The notes beneath the pieces are model-generated. The model saw only the letters and a list, made by a program, of their open reading frames with translations, ran no database searches and had not been told where the DNA came from. A program made the position numbers and the translations under genes. 64,000 nt of DNA, taken from Agelas oroides (taxonomy: Eukaryota > Porifera > Demospongiae > Agelasida > Agelasidae). Numbering within the stretch: position 1 is the stretch's first letter; each line of letters starts with the position of its first letter. The stretch covers positions 6,012,627 through 6,076,626 of the forward strand of contig OX422201.1 in NCBI GenBank assembly GCA_949130485.1, given 5' to 3'. This document shows positions 1-11,200 of the stretch, piece by piece.

Positions 1-1720
1 GACAAAGTTGAACCTTTCCTACTTGGCTGAGAACATGGGCCATGAAACACTTGAAGCAGTAAAATGTACCAACACTTTTGTCACCTTTGACCCAGACAGA
101 CGAGCTCCTCTGAAGCTCAACATCTCTGTGCCTTTTGTCTCTGCAAATATGACAACTGGGGTGTTCTTTGATTGCATTCAGGACCCAGAAAAGTGTTTTG
201 ATGGTTACAAGGGACATTATTATTTTGGCTCACTGCCTGATGCTCTACGACCAGACGTCATGCCAGATCAGCTGCTGTACAACACAGACAAAGACTACGA
301 AGCAAAGAAGCAGTTTATATGGATTTCATCCGCAGGGATGATCACACACGGCCACTTCGACCAAGATTTCAACTTCTTTGTTCAACTTTTTGGGAAGAAA
401 CATTTCACTCTTTGGAGTCCTTCTCAACATGAACTTATGTACGTCTTTCCACGAATCCACCCCATGTGGCACAAATCGAGAGTAAACTTCAGAGCTCCTG
501 ACCTTTCACGTTTTCCCCAGTTTGCCAAAACCAGAGCTGTTCAGATCGAACTAGGGCCTGGGGATGTTCTCTTTGTGCCTCCATACACCTGGCACTATGT
601 TGAGACACTTACACCCTCAGTTTCTCTGTCAACGTGGTCACATGATCACGATCTCTATGATCACATGAACTCCATTTACCGACATGACCACAAGTTCGAC
701 CTGCTTGCAGAGACACGAGGTAGGTACTAAAATTAAGCACCCTAAGATGCTTCCACATCTTGGGGTGTAATCAGATCGTTTATAGAAATTGGTTAGTGGC
801 AACTATTGAAAGACAAAGAAGTGGAATTGTTATAACATGCACACACTCATTCTCTTCCGAACACACACACCACAGGGCAAATGTTTGCTCTCAGACTCTA
901 CCTAGATATGATGGTTTATGATTTGTATGGTTTCAACAAAACTACCGAGTTCTTTGCAAAGCTGATAGCCAACCGGTTTTCAGGTCTGGAGTATCTGTTT
1001 CCACCCTGTGAGGACGACCCAAACATATGCAGATCAGCAGTCAGTGGAGAGATCCCCACCTGCATCCATGTGCATGGCTATGCAAAGCTGGACATGGCAG
1101 TAGTGGGGAGCCATTTTGAAGCCCTTAGCCCAGAAGTGAGGGACATCTTGTTCCAAGTAAGCAAATGTCTATAGCTACCCTATACACAGTCAATGGAGTT
1201 GCATTACACCAGGCATATAAATGACCACACTAGCAGGTCACTGGAGGTCAGACAGCATATTATGACCTGAGGCCAGGCTAGGGCTGCCACTGTGTATAAC
1301 TGTTGTTTACAGCATACACGAAAACATAGTACTAGTGCATGCCTGTCAAGACTCGAGTTGAATAGTTACATGCATGTTTTCAGAATGCATACTTTAAACT
1401 ACCAGAAGGTTCAGTACACCTAGGCTATAAAAATTGTTGCTCAAACAACTACTTGCTCAGGTTTGCCCCACTATGAAGCATTATGGAAAGACCAGTTCCC
1501 GTGCAGTCGGTTCCTTTGAGAACTTTGGATGTTTAGACAAAGCTTTACATTTTAATTGCAGGACTATGTGGAGGAGATTACAGCACAGGTGGTTGGAGTG
1601 AGGAAGATGCTTGCGTTCTTCAGGTACTGCTTCATGGGCCAGGAGTACTACATCACAGAGGATGGGGAGGAGGAGCACCTGCTCTGGGAACACAAAGACG
1701 CCGAGGTGCAAAGCATGTAG
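1..1720 (+). CDS. JmjC/cupin-type Fe(II)/2-oxoglutarate oxygenase-like protein (3' part of gene)
   Basis: Three exons join in phase: 1-719 (open to the window edge), 876-1156 and 1562-1720 (stop TAG 1718-1720), with GT donors at 720 and 1157 and AG acceptors ending at 875 and 1561. The first exon carries a JmjC/cupin_8 core: an HxD iron-binding pair (His and Asp in THGHFDQD, near nt 353-361), a following lysine-rich strand (GKKHFTLWSP) and the distal histidine in VPPYTWHYVET after a GPGD turn. Together these make the 2-His-1-carboxylate iron site of the family. JmjC-fold enzymes hydroxylate or demethylate proteins or RNA; the substrate here cannot be told. The C-terminal exons are acidic and lack a recognised domain. 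The N-terminus lies outside the window. It converges on the gene ending at 1890, and an ATTAAA possible poly(A) signal lies at 1751. Confidence 0.75.
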
Positions 1721-1889
1721 AACAAAGGGTGCTTTGCGTTGGAGATGAAGATTAAAATACCAGAATGCTACAGAGTAGAAATTGTTACAGAATAGAAAAT
1801 TGCTACATTTACCAACAAGAGCTCTTGTTTACCAGGTGTTATTGAGAAAAGAATGACAAAACATTATATGAACCACACACCCTCAAAGA

Positions 1890-4800
1890 TTATTCATTCG
1901 CCTCGGCTTTGTTAACTTCCTTTACAAAGTCAGCAAATAGTCTTTTGTTCTTCTCACTATCTAGCAAAACTTTTCCAAGAGTTTGGTAGCTGTATTTGTT
2001 TGGCATTTGCTGCTCCCACTTGCAGAACATCTGGTAGCACTGCTCCTTAATGTCACGTGGATTTTCCTCCACAATTCGGTCAATTTCAAAGTCTTCCAAC
2101 CCCAGAAATCTTGCAATAAACTTCCACTTGACAATCTTTTCCGAGAGCCAAAGGATTACACTTCGCTGTGGAGGCTTATTTGGTAAGAGGGTGGGATCAT
2201 AGCTGGGTTGTGATTGAATAGCCGGGGGTGGGGCTGATGTAGCTGCAGCAGTAGGGGGGTGGGGCTGGGGATAGGGCATCTTCTGAGCAAGGGGAACCAC
2301 CTGCAAGAACGATAATTATGGTTTAATTCTAACAGTTGCTAGACATGTAGGCACATGCTTACCCTAGTTTGATTGGGCACTGTGGCAGCTAAGTACTGCT
2401 GCTGGTAACTGGAAGGCATTGGTTGGTATCTTGGTGTGTTCTGCTTCCAAGTATCCCAGGGGGAAGGGGCCGGTTGATAAGCAGTTGGCTGTCCAATGCT
2501 AGAAGGCACAGTCTTGTAGCCAGGGCGGGGCTTTGACATTGCCTGAAGGAATTTCTCAGGGTTCTCAAACCCTGCCGGACCTAACAGGGCAAAGGAAAAA
2601 AAATTTATGGAAAAGAAACAAATATGCATTTAAATTCTACCATTAAAATTAAATTTCTCGTGTTACACATTGACACCTTACTACAGCTTTCTTTGAGGTT
2701 GTTAGAAAAAGTCCCTCAGCTTCAATTTCAGAACAAGGCTGGTTACCAGCCCTTGCAAGACAAAGATCAAAACAACTTGTCCAAAACATTCTCAACCGCA
2801 GACTCAACCACAGGTGTCTGAGTGTCGCAAGGTCAGGTTTCTTGCTGAACTTCAAAGCTCCTAAATTGCTTCAAAAAAGAGCTTGGATCTCTTCCTCTAA
2901 ATTTCTTTCCAAAGGTTAGCTAATCAAGTCATGTACACTTGATATTACATGAGAAACATTACATGTGCACACTCCAGCAAGCAAAACAGTAAACTGTGTA
3001 TATGTATATGAAACGGCAGCTCTTTGATTGAAGCCATATGCTGTCAGGAAGTATGCTGGGTTGGCTGTAGTGATTCAACAACAGTCAACATGGAATACCA
3101 CAGACTTTTGATGGTAACATTGTATGGGTTTGCTTATTTTCCTAGAATTTAAAAACTTACCTCTTTCATCAGGTTTTGGCAGCATGTGCAACATCCTATC
3201 CCTTGGTTTGTCCAGCTCAACTCTGTTAATACCAGCCATTCGACACACAAGCCTCTCGAATCCCCCGTTCTTGTTGTCATACATGAACCTCCTCGGCTCA
3301 GAGGCTCCGGACAGATTGTAAACAAATCCACCTCTGAAGAGGGAGGGGACACTGTCTCTTCCCTCCCAAGCTCGATCTAGAATCACTGGGATGAACTTGC
3401 TTGTGTTGTTACCCCGAGTTACATCTTGTGCAATCTCATCATAAATAGCATGGCTGTATGCTCGAAACATAAGTGCTCGCTGGTCCACAACATCTTGGCG
3501 AAGGGTTTCTCGGCTAAAAAGTTCATTGAAAGCTGGTGAGCAGACAAGGATGATGAAATTGCAGAGGTGGATCCGGGAAATGTACCACCTCAGCCAGCTT
3601 CTGGGCTCGGTGTCACCCAAATGGAGGTCGGAAACAACATGAAAGCCATGCTGTTCAAGATCAGCAGTGAGAATCGTTATCAATCTCTCATTTCGGCATA
3701 TCTCTGCCCACCTTCTTTGTGGATTGAGGTAAGGGGACTCGGGGTCTGGGGCATAGCAGATAAAGACACTCACACCCTCGCCAAGCTCAGGTAGGTGGCT
3801 CTGGACTTCTTCCTTGCTGTGGAACACTCTTCGTTGCCTCTGCACCCTGTCAGTCATCACTGGAAAGGGAGAAAAGAACTCCTTCATTTTCCACCCTACT
3901 GTTAGCCCTTCTACCCATGTACACACCTGGACTTCCAGCTCTTGTATCACGCTCGGGAGATTGGGGCTGTTTTTGTGGGGGATACCGTCCCTTCTGCTCA
4001 AAACCCTTGTCAAGCTCCACCTCACCTGTACAAAGAGCACAAAGATCTCTACAGACACAAGATCCAGAAACATTCTCGGACCACAACGTAAGGTTATGTC
4101 ACTTCCATGTTTGGTGGTTGCACCATACTAGTCAATTGTGCTTTGAGCTTGACTGTATTTCTACAGGCCTTCAAGAACATGTATGAATAATCAATGAACC
4201 ACATCTCTCTGAAGAAAAAGGCAGGCCTAGATGCTATGCAAAGTCACCCACTACACAGGATGCGTTTCAGACAATACCAAGCCTCATGAGCTGTGTTGGG
4301 GTGACCGGGAGATGGGGCCTACTATCTCATGCACACAATACAGTCAGGCATGAACATGCAGCTACCATGAAAGCAATGCTCACAATAGACAAAGCCTAGT
4401 AACTAAAATTCTGCTATTGATATATTCTCCAGCCAAAAAAACTAACGACAATAGCACAAATTTACACTCTTCTCCAACCAAATGTAGCTATTCTCAAAAA
4501 GATTTGTCATTATGTCAAAACATCTCTCAAAAGTTATCCTGAGCACTGGCTTGTCAATGAAAATTATTAGCATGTACCACATCCACCCAGAGATGTTTGC
4601 TGTAAATTATTAGCATGTACCACATCCACCCAGAGATGTTTGCTGTAAATCATTAGCATGTACCACATCCACCCAGAGATGTTTGCTGTAAATTATTAGC
4701 ATGTACCACATCCACCCAGAGATGTTTGCTGTAAATCATTAGCATGTACCACATCTACTCAGAGATGTTTGCTGTAAATTATTAGCATGTACCACATCCA

Positions 4801-6511
4801 CCCAGAGATGTTTGCTGCGCATGGGACTCCAAAGAAAAACTATGAGTAGTAGTATTATTATTCATGAATTATTCATAACGACATTACCTGTTGTCAGAGG
4901 TTTCATCATGGCCAACGCACCTGGGCAAAGGTAGCAACACAGCATGGTTCAGAAACTGAGACTGTTGCTACACACCACCCTACAGCTCCTAGTCTGCCAA
5001 ACACTAGCTGTTACACCACCCTATACCTCCCACTTCAGCAGACACTAGCTCTCACGGTTGCAACATTACTGCATGCAAGGTGAGTCTATTGTCACAGCAA
5101 GAGGAGATAAAGCTGTTCTAGTCTGGTCCTTAGCAACAACTAGACTGAAGAAACTTCAGCATGAGATTGGAGGACAACTGTGCTTCTGTGATTCCCAACC
5201 TTTTCCCTATCAGATCTCAGCCAACCAGATTTCTCGTTCTAATGAGATTACACCCACAAAATAATAAATGTGGGTGACGGATTTCCTGCAAAGCATGGCT
5301 GAATCCTCATCTGTTTACCACATAACAGTAATTACTATGGCAATCATATTAGTACATATTGATTAGTAGCCTCCAGTCCAGTGAGATCTATGAACAGTAA
5401 TTAGACTAGACACACCTACAAATATACCACTTACCAGCTGCAGCTGCATGTGCAAGACCACTAGCTGTAGAATGAAAGAAGCATAAGCTGATGCCTCCAT
5501 TTCCTGCTTCTCCATCTACAAATGCAACAAAGTTCTCAAGGACTTACCACTAAGGATCAACAGCTTGTTTAGCGTGCTGTAACACACTGGTTGCTGAACA
5601 CATCTGTTCCTTTCTTTGCTGTCCTTTAGGCAGGCTTCGCTTATTCTAACTGTCATTCCGTTCACCTGGGTCATGATCTCGCAAAATGAGAGGGCATAGC
5701 AAAATTGCGGCAACGCGTGAGAGAGCTGTAGTGTGTAAATGCTTCCAATTCCTTGGTACCCAACACACGACATCCCGTCAGCAGCAGAGAAATAAATGCC
5801 AGTGTTTGGAGGGGGATATCCCTGGTTCTTCTCCTCCTGGAACTTCAGATCAATGTGCTCATGAAAAGGAATGCCACTCTTGTCTTCAATGCCTTCATCG
5901 CTGGACCACTCACCACCAACTTCTTCGTAGTTTTCGATGTCAGAATCGTGTCTACAGCTGTCGAAAATGAAGATCTTTGGCTTATCTTTCAGAGCTGAGA
6001 CACACAAGGATTCCACGATAGACTTGTAGTCGATGACGTTTCCATCACACAAAACGACACCACTTGAAACGCCATGACCAGAGTAGTAGAAGAGAAAGCA
6101 GGAGTAGGGTGCAAGACGGGTAGGACTGTTTGTCAGGTCTTCAATGATTTCACGAAGTCTACCAGGTGTGAGGATTACATCGTGACTTCCTTCCTTGATG
6201 CAAGGACTACTGATCTCCCATTTTCCAGGACATACTTTCAGTGACCTAGTCATGAGAATCAAGTCCTTGTAGACACACGTGGTTGGTTCCTCGGTGCCGT
6301 TGCGATCACTTCCAAGCAAGACAGCAAATCCGATTGGCTCTTCAATCTTATATTTCTTGATCCGTCTCTGATCATCAATCAAACGGGAAATATCGATCTT
6401 GTTATTGTAGACGAGAATGTCACTGGCTAATTGAAACTCGTCGACTGGGGTCTCCTGGTTCCTCAGGTGCACAGCCGAGTCAGTGCTCACGTCCATCAGT
6501 TCCTCCACCAT
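1890..6511 (-). CDS. Caspase-like (C14) - SEFIR/TIR-like - Death domain fusion protein
   Basis: Six exons join in phase (784 aa from ATG 6511): 6511-5548 (the exon may extend to an acceptor at 6530), 5464-5435, 4920-4888, 3859-3161, 2580-2363 and 2300-1890 (stop TAA 1890-1892). Residues about 50-315 form a caspase/metacaspase-type C14 fold, with the catalytic His in FYYSGHGVSSG and the Cys in IFIFDSCRHD. Two micro-exons of 30 and 33 nt give short Ala/Gly-rich linkers. The 699-nt exon encodes a SEFIR/TIR-like domain: strand VSVFICYAPD, helix motif WLRWYISRIH, FIILVCSPAF and KFIPVILD. Then come a Pro/Gln-rich linker and a six-helix Death domain from WLSEKIVKWKFIARFLGL to the C-terminus. Death and SEFIR/TIR modules recruit signalling partners, so the protein probably links receptor signalling to proteolysis in the cytoplasm. 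Call of SEFIR versus TIR is tentative. A 43-bp minisatellite sits in intron 3. Confidence 0.72.
4190..4325. repeat. Interspersed repeat, copy 1 (about 130 bp)
   Basis: A segment running from CTCTCTGAAGAAAAAGGCAG to TGAGCTGTGTTGGGGTGACC recurs at about 30125-30245 (ELOB intron) and, more degraded, at about 49310-49400. No coding potential or clear terminal repeats were seen, and the class is unknown. Confidence 0.7.
4560..4817. repeat. 43-bp minisatellite, about 6 units
   Basis: Near-identical 43-bp units (core ATTAGCATGTACCACATCC, then ACCCAGAGATGTTTGCTGT) repeat head to tail, with single-base variants. The array lies in the intron between the 33-nt and 699-nt exons of the caspase-like gene. 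Confidence 0.95.
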
Positions 6512-6814
6512 GATGGGAGGGGGCTCTCCTGTTGAAGAAAAGAGAACAAGAAAAGCAAGTCATTGGTGGGGGGCTCCTAATAGAATCATGTAGCATCCGT
6601 ATACTAATTGAGCATCTCACAAAGTAGGTATCAAAATCTACATAACCACGTGGTGAATACCTGAGTAAAATTGCTACCAAAGCAAACAGAATCCACAGGA
6701 GCTATTTCTTGAGCTTTTCTGGTCGTTTCTGCGGGGCTGCAGTTCGGTGGGGCTTCCTACTGCAACTTTGGAAGGGGAAATCCCGCATCCTGTATGACGT
6801 AATCAAAAGTTAAG

Positions 6815-8031
6815 ATGTGGGGACTTAGCGTGCTTCTTTTTTGCCTCTCTTTCTTCTGCCGGGTGTGTTACGGTGATGATAATGAAGTATCACCTCTGGA
6901 TAATATCGGACCACTACAACCCGGTGAGTGGGCCACAATGGGTATGGGAAGACGTTATTCTAATTAAAGCCCATGCAAGTGTTTACAGGGCAGTTTTTTG
7001 TATTAAAGTCCTCAGAGTCCCACATCGAAGACTCAAATCTAGTGACACTGCTACGTGTAGGTGACCCATGAAACGGTTTCTTATGTAGGCTGCAAAGTAT
7101 TGTTGGAGATACCTTATTTGTGTGTATAGACTGTGGCATGTCACACGAAAATCGGTCTTGCCTAAAAGTGGTCCCCCTGGACCACTTTTGGTTGCTGAAA
7201 ATGGTCCCCCCTTGCCATCAGTGGTCCTAGCAGGACCAAATTTGGCAACCAAAACTGGTCTGGGGGACCATTTTTGGCAGCCAAAAGTGGCCCAAATCAG
7301 GCTAATGAATTCCTGCTATAGCTAATAACTAGCCTCGTACCCAGGCTCTTGGTAGGCCGCCCACCGAGAGCCTGGGTATGAGGCTAGCTAATAACTTTCT
7401 GTCAACGATCCAGGCTTGTGTGGTATGGCCCGGGCCAACTCAAAATTGAAAAGTGCTTCTCCGTGTACATAGTCAACCACGTGTAACTGTACTCTCGCAA
7501 GCCAGACACACTTCTGCAAGAAATAGGAAGGGTCTGGTGAACTGCGTATATAAGCCGTGTCCAGCCGAAATGCAATTAGCTGGATGATGTAATCAGATTT
7601 CAAATAATGTACTCTTGAATTACCTGTTATGGGAAAAGCACACTCCCTGAGGAGTACAGTCGAAGTGTTTTTACAGCTTCTGCAGTAGCAGAAAAGATGT
7701 CCTAGCTCTCTTTTGCCGTTTTCAAGACTGCTCAAACAGTGATGTAATGTGTCATGTGACAAAATACTGCAATGTGATTGGACCACACTGTACAGTGTGG
7801 TGGGACATGGCTTGTATATGGATTTCACCAGACCCTTCGGAAGTGGGTCTGGCTCGCAAGAAGACTAGTGCAACTGCAGCAATGTAATAACATGCACTGG
7901 AGTGTCATAAGCCTCTGACTATCTTCTCCACAGGCTTGACAGCTGGCATTGCTGTTGGAACATTCGCAGTGATGGTCATACTCGCTATAGTTGTCTACTG
8001 GCCGACACCAAGACAGAGGACTGTAGGATGA
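6815..8031 (+). CDS. Putative 68-residue single-pass membrane protein, two exons
   Basis: Exon 1 (6815-6923) starts with an ATG and a strongly hydrophobic signal-like segment (MWGLSVLLFCLSFFC, then RVCYG). It ends at a good donor (GTGAGT at 6924). Exon 2 (7934-8031) follows a CAG acceptor and joins in phase. It encodes a second hydrophobic stretch (GIAVGTFAVMVILAIVVYW), then a short basic tail and TGA at 8029-8031. The predicted product is a very small type I membrane protein with a roughly 20-residue luminal or extracellular part. No homologue is recognised. It is divergent from the caspase-like gene (about 300 bp between start codons), so they may share a promoter. The intron holds a palindromic element. 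Further exons cannot be excluded. Confidence 0.5.
7150..7292. repeat. Internally repeated palindromic segment
   Basis: Short blocks reading as TGGTCC..CC and GGACCA alternate on both strands (e.g. TGGTCCCCCTGGACCACTTT and the reverse form near 7255-7290). The segment can fold on itself. It lies in the intron of the small membrane protein gene. Confidence 0.6.
7330..7386. mobile_element. Palindromic micro-MITE, family A, with 9-bp target duplication
   Basis: A 57-bp element starts TAGCCTCGTACCCAGGCTC and ends with the near-complement GAGCCTGGGTATGAGGCTA. Exact 9-bp direct repeats GCTAATAAC lie at 7321-7329 and 7387-7395. Confidence 0.88.
7490..7867. mobile_element. Palindromic MITE, family B (378 bp)
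   Basis: Inverted arms of about 65 bp (outer part CTCGCAAGCCAGAC, inner part GGAAGGGTCTGGTGAACT) flank a middle of about 240 bp. The flanks are GTGTAACTG (7481-7489) and GTGCAACTG (7868-7876), a 9-bp duplication with one mismatch. A one-sided relative lies at about 32676-32840. Confidence 0.75.
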
Positions 8032-8133
8032 CACAAAACGTACACATTACTGCCCTTCCCATGAACAAGAGTCTGTCACATGTATCTTGTTTTTAGCACC
8101 AGTCACGAATGAATCATTTGGTGATACAGATTG

Positions 8134-8139
8134 TTTATT
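8134..8139 (-). promoter_or_regulatory. Polyadenylation signal AATAAA of the citron kinase gene
   Basis: The plus strand reads TTTATT, so the minus strand reads AATAAA, 75 bp past the stop codon at 8214-8216. This supports a true gene end just after the PH domain. Confidence 0.6.
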
Positions 8140-8213
8140 GTTATACAAACTAAACCATCATGTGTGTATAAAATGTGAAGATATCAGGGTATATAATGTT
8201 ATGTGTTCACTGT

Positions 8214-11200
8214 TCACACCTCACTGACTGACGTTGGGCTCTCTAGCATGGATGAAGTGATGGAGAAATCTAGTTGGTCTTCTTCCTTCTTTAGTGACAC
8301 AGTAGATCGCTGTGTTGTCTTGATGGGTACGACAGAGACTGACTTGAGCTCTCTTGTTTGTGGCTTAGCTACTGTCTCTGGCACCTGTACTGTCTGGGAA
8401 TACTTTGACAGCACTCCCTCTATGGCTTCCACCCACTCTGTCTTACTCTGACTGTCCTTCGCTATGAAGACAGCATGGTCTGTGCGACTAGAGCTGTGCT
8501 GCTTGATACCAAAAGCTAGAGGCAGCTGCCCAGATGATGCTAAAGGCAAGAGTCTCTCTTCTACCGAAGGCAGGACAGAAAAGGTAAGTCCAGGGGTGTC
8601 AAAGTGGAAGGAACTGACGGGTTTTCTTGTTATTCTCTTGGGTTCCCGGTCGTAGAGGCAGAGAGAATCTTCAGTGAGCACCAGCCACCCTTCAGCACTG
8701 ATATCACCCCTAGGAGAACAAGAGCAGTGAACTCAAAAGAGTCTGGTTTCAATTGTTACAATACATGGAGGACTGGGAACAGAGTGAACAGCAGTAATCT
8801 TGTTCACAGCCCCCCCACACCCCTAACCTCTACCCAGCCTCTCATTGCTGCAAGCAATAAAAAATTGGGTGGATGGCTGTCAGTGATTGACTTGGGTGTA
8901 CAGGATTAAAGCTATCCATTCTCTGATTATGTTACAGTATGTGGAGACAAGAATGCAACAGAGCGGGCACTTGCAAAAGGGCTCACTTTGGCACATGGAC
9001 TTTTTCAGTTTTGATGACGTCTTCTTTACTCTTCTTCTCCTTTCTCCTCCCAAACCGCTTGCCCTTGCCCTTCCCTCCTCTCTCCCGCTCACTCTCGCTG
9101 CTGCTATGTCCACTGCCACTGGAGGCCTCCTCAGACTCAGATAGAGATAGAGGCTCTGGGTTGATGAGTGTGCGTACTTTCTTGGCCAGCGAGAGCTGAT
9201 CTGAGCTCACATGAGAGGCAAGCTCTTGAGGAAGGCCACAGTTATTAGGGAGGGAGTCGATGCACTTGGGATGGCAGATGGTCGCACAGTCTGTGGAAAG
9301 AAGTGGAAATCATCTCTAGGCAAGGAGTAGCCTCGTACCTAATTAACGGCCTGGGTACGGGGCTAGGCAAGGAGTAGTGTGACTCCATTCCCAGACTCTT
9401 GAGCAGAGCCTGGGAACGAGGCTAGGAGTGGTACAGTCTCATTCCCAGACTCTTAAGGGCCTGGGAATGAGGCTGGGAGTGATGTGGTCCCATTCCCAGG
9501 CTCTTGGACATTGTCTGCTCACATACGAGAGCCCTGGAATGAAGCTAGAGATGGTGGAACGTACATTGACATTTGGCCAGTTTCTCCAAGTATTTGATAC
9601 CAGTATGGCACACAGCACATGCGTAACTCTTGTACAGCGGGGTAGACTTGAGAGAGAATCTGTTTGAGAGACAATGAGTGTGTACAATGGATATAAGCAC
9701 ACACATACATGTAGGACACTTCAAGCTTTCCTTGTGTGATCCCAAAATGCTTGGAATAAGTACAGCATACAGTATGGTTACTTCACAGGCAATAAGTACA
9801 GCATACAGTATGGTTACTTCACAGGCAATAAGTACAGCATACAGTATGGTTACTTCACAGGCAATAAGTACAGCATACAGTATGGTTACTTCACAGGAAA
9901 TAAGTACAGCATACAGTATGGTTACTTCACAGGCAATAAGTACAGCATACAGTATGGTTACTTCACAGGCAATAAGTACAGCATACAGTATGGTTACTTC
10001 ACAGGCAATAAGTACAGCATACAGTATGGTTACTTCACAGGCACAAGTTGACACTGTAAACAGTTTTCCGAATATGCGGGCCAACTTGCAAGGCTTCCTC
10101 AGGGTTGTGTCACTGATTCACACACATGCACACTCACTTGTGAGCCAGTCAGCAACACACACATACACACTCACTTGTGAGGGATGTTGTGCTCCATCGT
10201 TCTTTTCTTGTCCTCTGCAGCCACACCGGATACTTCTGACGTGCTTGTGCTGGAAGCTTCAGGAGTCACTGCATTAAGAAACAGCTAAACTGACTCCACA
10301 AGACTACACTTCATTCCCCAAGCTCTTCTCTCTGGGTAACAAAGGCTTCGGTAGGAACTGTCAGTATGTGACTGCCGACACATCAAATAGTTTTTGTTGA
10401 GAATGAAGTGTGCTCCTGTGTTAGCTCAAGTGTTTTGAGAGGGGAGGGAGGAAGCCTCATTCCCAAGCCATTTTGTAGGAGACGAAATGGCCTGGGAATG
10501 AGGCTTGAGGTTGAGTGACATTGGTATAGGCAGTACCTTCATCATGGGTACGCTTTCTTCCAGCAATCGTAGGTGATGAGATCTTTGCTGCTGGAGAAAA
10601 ATAAAATTACATCCACACCCATGACACCAATTTACTTACCCTCTAGCTGTCAACCATGTACTAGCACCATTATGAAAGTACTTAGGGTACTGTATTACCA
10701 TTCTCGGCAGGGCACTTCATGACCTTCACAGAGCACCCCTTTGTCCCCAGTTGAGTCGGGTTATTGGCGGTCAACGGACCATTAACAACAGCGCTCGTCC
10801 TGGATGTAGATTTAACCGGTTGCACCCTTTCTTGTTCTTCTTGGGTTGCAACCGAGAAGTACTGGGTCACTCCAGGAAATGAGGTGCTGCTACCGGGGTT
10901 AAGAGACACCGGCCATGGCACAGGTGCTCCTGGGGGACTCACACTCACATAGGAGTTTGGTCTCACTCCAGGAAAAGAAGGAACCGGCCATGTCGCAGGT
11001 GCCTCTGGGGAGCTTGTGCTCACATAAGATTTCATAACCGGAATGCCAGTGGAAGTAATGGTGGGAACGACGACAAACAGAGAGCGAGAGAAGGAGGGGG
11101 AGGAGGAGGTGTTTTGTGATGTGAGTGGGTTTGTTGAGAGTTCTCTGACAGATTGCATTGAGGATGAGCTGGTGAGGGACTGTTTGGAAGAGGTGTGGGC

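Larger units (their letters stand above)
8214..10268 (-). other. CIT: C1 zinc finger and PH domain exons of the citron kinase-like gene
   Basis: The C1 finger is split over three exons: EHNIPHK at the end of 10268-10175, [18 protein letters not shown] in 9659-9565, and CATICHPKC to NNCGLP in 9290-8987. The Cys/His ligands of a C1 domain are all visible. A Ser/Glu-rich and then Lys/Arg-rich basic linker follows ([15 protein letters not shown]). The last exon (8709-8214) is a PH domain starting [15 protein letters not shown] and ending with the Trp helix [15 protein letters not shown]. About 55 polar residues then lead to TGA at 8214-8216. Confidence 0.85.

Noticed and set aside
9755-10041. CRISPR array
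   Set aside because: The repeat unit is 36 bp but copies are directly adjacent with no unique spacers, and the DNA is an animal intron.
9545-10277. Long open frames over 9.5-10.3 kb as repeat-protein genes
   Set aside because: They are produced by the 36-bp minisatellite (multiple of 3, stop-free). The real C1 exons at 9659-9565 and 10268-10175 use different borders.
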